Positions 63,295 through 64,000 of a DNA stretch of 64,000 bases are shown in pieces. The stretch's first letter is position 1. Each line of letters begins with the position of its first letter. The notes under the pieces were generated by a model. The model was not told the origin of the DNA, did not search any database, and was given only the letters and a program-made list of their open reading frames with translations. The position numbers were made by a program, and so were the translations under genes. This DNA is from Shimia sp. CNT1-13L.2 (GTDB lineage: Bacteria > Pseudomonadota > Alphaproteobacteria > Rhodobacterales > Rhodobacteraceae), in NCBI RefSeq assembly GCF_024331145.1, contig NZ_JANDJO010000013.1:1-64000 (forward strand). The letters are read 5' to 3'.

Positions 63295-64000
63295 ATGAGC
63301 GTTAGCCAGAACCTCAAGACACGCCGCGAGGCGGCGATTGCCAAGGGTGTTGCGACACGCGGCATCTATGCCGCTCGTGCGGAGAATGCGGAACTGTGGG
63401 ATGCAGACGGTAAGCGGTTCATCGACTTCGCGGCAGGCATTGCCGTGAACAACACCGGCCACCGTCACCCCAAGGTCATGGCCGCGGTTGCCAAACAGGC
63501 GGAAGACTTCACCCACACCTGTTTCCACGTTGCGCCCTACGAGAGCTATATCGCGCTTGCCGAGCGTCTGAACGGTGCGACGCCAGGGGACTTTGAAAAG
63601 AAGACCATGCTGGTGACCACCGGGGCCGAAGCGGTTGAAAACGCAGTTAAAATGGCACGTGCCTACACTGGCCGCTCGGGCGTCATCGCCTTTTCGGGCG
63701 CCTTCCACGGCCGGACCCTGATGGGTATGGCGCTGTGTGGCAAGGTGAACCCCTACAAAAAGGCCTTTGGTGCGATGCCGCCGGAGGTGCTGCATGCGCC
63801 CTTCCCGAATGAATTCCACGGCGTGACCGTCGAACAATCGCTGGCGGTTCTGGACAACATGTTCAAAAGCTCGATCGATCCCGAGCGCGTGGCGGCGATG
63901 ATCATCGAGCCGGTACAGGGCGAAGGCGGCTTCAACGTGGCGCAGCCGGAATTCCTGCAGGCGCTGCGCAAGATCTGTGACGACTATGGCATCATCCTGA
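63295..64000 (+). CDS. gabT: 4-aminobutyrate aminotransferase-type class III enzyme, N-terminal part
   Basis: The first 235 codons are present; the gene runs off the window. It reads MSVSQNLKTRREAAIAKGVA and contains AAGIAVNNTGHRHPKV, MLVTTGAEAVENAVKMARAY (cofactor phosphate site), AFSGAFHGRTLMGMAL and IIEPVQGEGGF. The PLP lysine lies beyond the end. GabT gives succinate semialdehyde from GABA; related enzymes act on 5-aminovalerate or other omega-amines, so the name is probable. GAGGAG precedes the ATG. Divergent from the regulator. Confidence 0.88.
   Translation, partial: MSVSQNLKTRREAAIAKGVATRGIYAARAENAELWDADGKRFIDFAAGIAVNNTGHRHPKVMAAVAKQAEDFTHTCFHVAPYESYIALAERLNGATPGDFEKKTMLVTTGAEAVENAVKMARAYTGRSGVIAFSGAFHGRTLMGMALCGKVNPYKKAFGAMPPEVLHAPFPNEFHGVTVEQSLAVLDNMFKSSIDPERVAAMIIEPVQGEGGFNVAQPEFLQALRKICDDYGIIL

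Overview
The window reads as chromosome from a marine alphaproteobacterium of the Rhodobacteraceae (Roseobacter group). This rests on the glutamate-type bztABCD transporter, DctPQM and TAXI transport proteins, DUF1127 micro-genes, anchored haemolysin-type calcium-binding proteins, an ATP12 chaperone and the remains of an rpmH-rnpA-yidD-yidC-MOSC-engB-argB neighbourhood. The genus is not determined. No rRNA gene, CRISPR array, transposase or prophage was seen. There is one tRNA gene, tRNA-Arg(ACG).

The first 25 kb is the tuf end followed by the S10-spc-alpha ribosomal supercluster: rpsJ-rplCDW, rplB-rpsS-rplV-rpsC-rplP, rpmC-rpsQ-rplNXE-rpsNH-rplFR-rpsE-rpmD, rplO-secY-adk, then rpsMK-rpoA-rplQ. 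It is cut into separate transcription units. The breaks mostly carry terminators, and several re-start with a promoter-like sequence. They hold non-ribosomal genes: an AT-rich islet with a two-part membrane protein gene that looks frameshifted (4500-5360), a DM13 protein with two anchored calcium-binding paralogues (8.4-12.4 kb), a DUF1127 cluster with an adenylate cyclase (17.1-19.3 kb), and a small secreted protein (22.06 kb).

From 25 to 34.6 kb come a ferric-reductase-like flavohaem protein, a TauD-type dioxygenase, an orphan TAXI binding protein, and a co-directional run degP-rarA-crcB-rluC-HAD-atp12 whose last four genes overlap by ATGA. The bztABCD operon (34.8-39.3 kb) has a perfect 13-bp hairpin after the binding-protein gene. 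A minus-strand overlapping trio follows (fatty-acid hydroxylase, 4Fe-4S protein, SixA phosphatase), then argB and a short-chain dehydrogenase.

From 43 to 53 kb the minus strand carries rpmH-rnpA, GFA, yidD, ttcA, an EAL/degenerate-GGDEF protein, yidC, MOSC, engB, DUF2946 and PepSY genes. From 53 kb the plus strand has a TVP38 protein, an FAD disulfide oxidoreductase, an orphan histidine kinase, tRNA-Arg, a sulfotransferase and a DctPQM TRAP operon. The window ends in a class III CoA-transferase, a cupin-XRE regulator and a divergent, truncated gabT-type aminotransferase.

The least explained structures are a dispersed non-coding element with four TACCGAC-like heptamers at exact 11-bp spacing, present at two loci (28882-28921 and 43081-43120, opposite strands), and the frameshifted membrane gene inside the ribosomal cluster.
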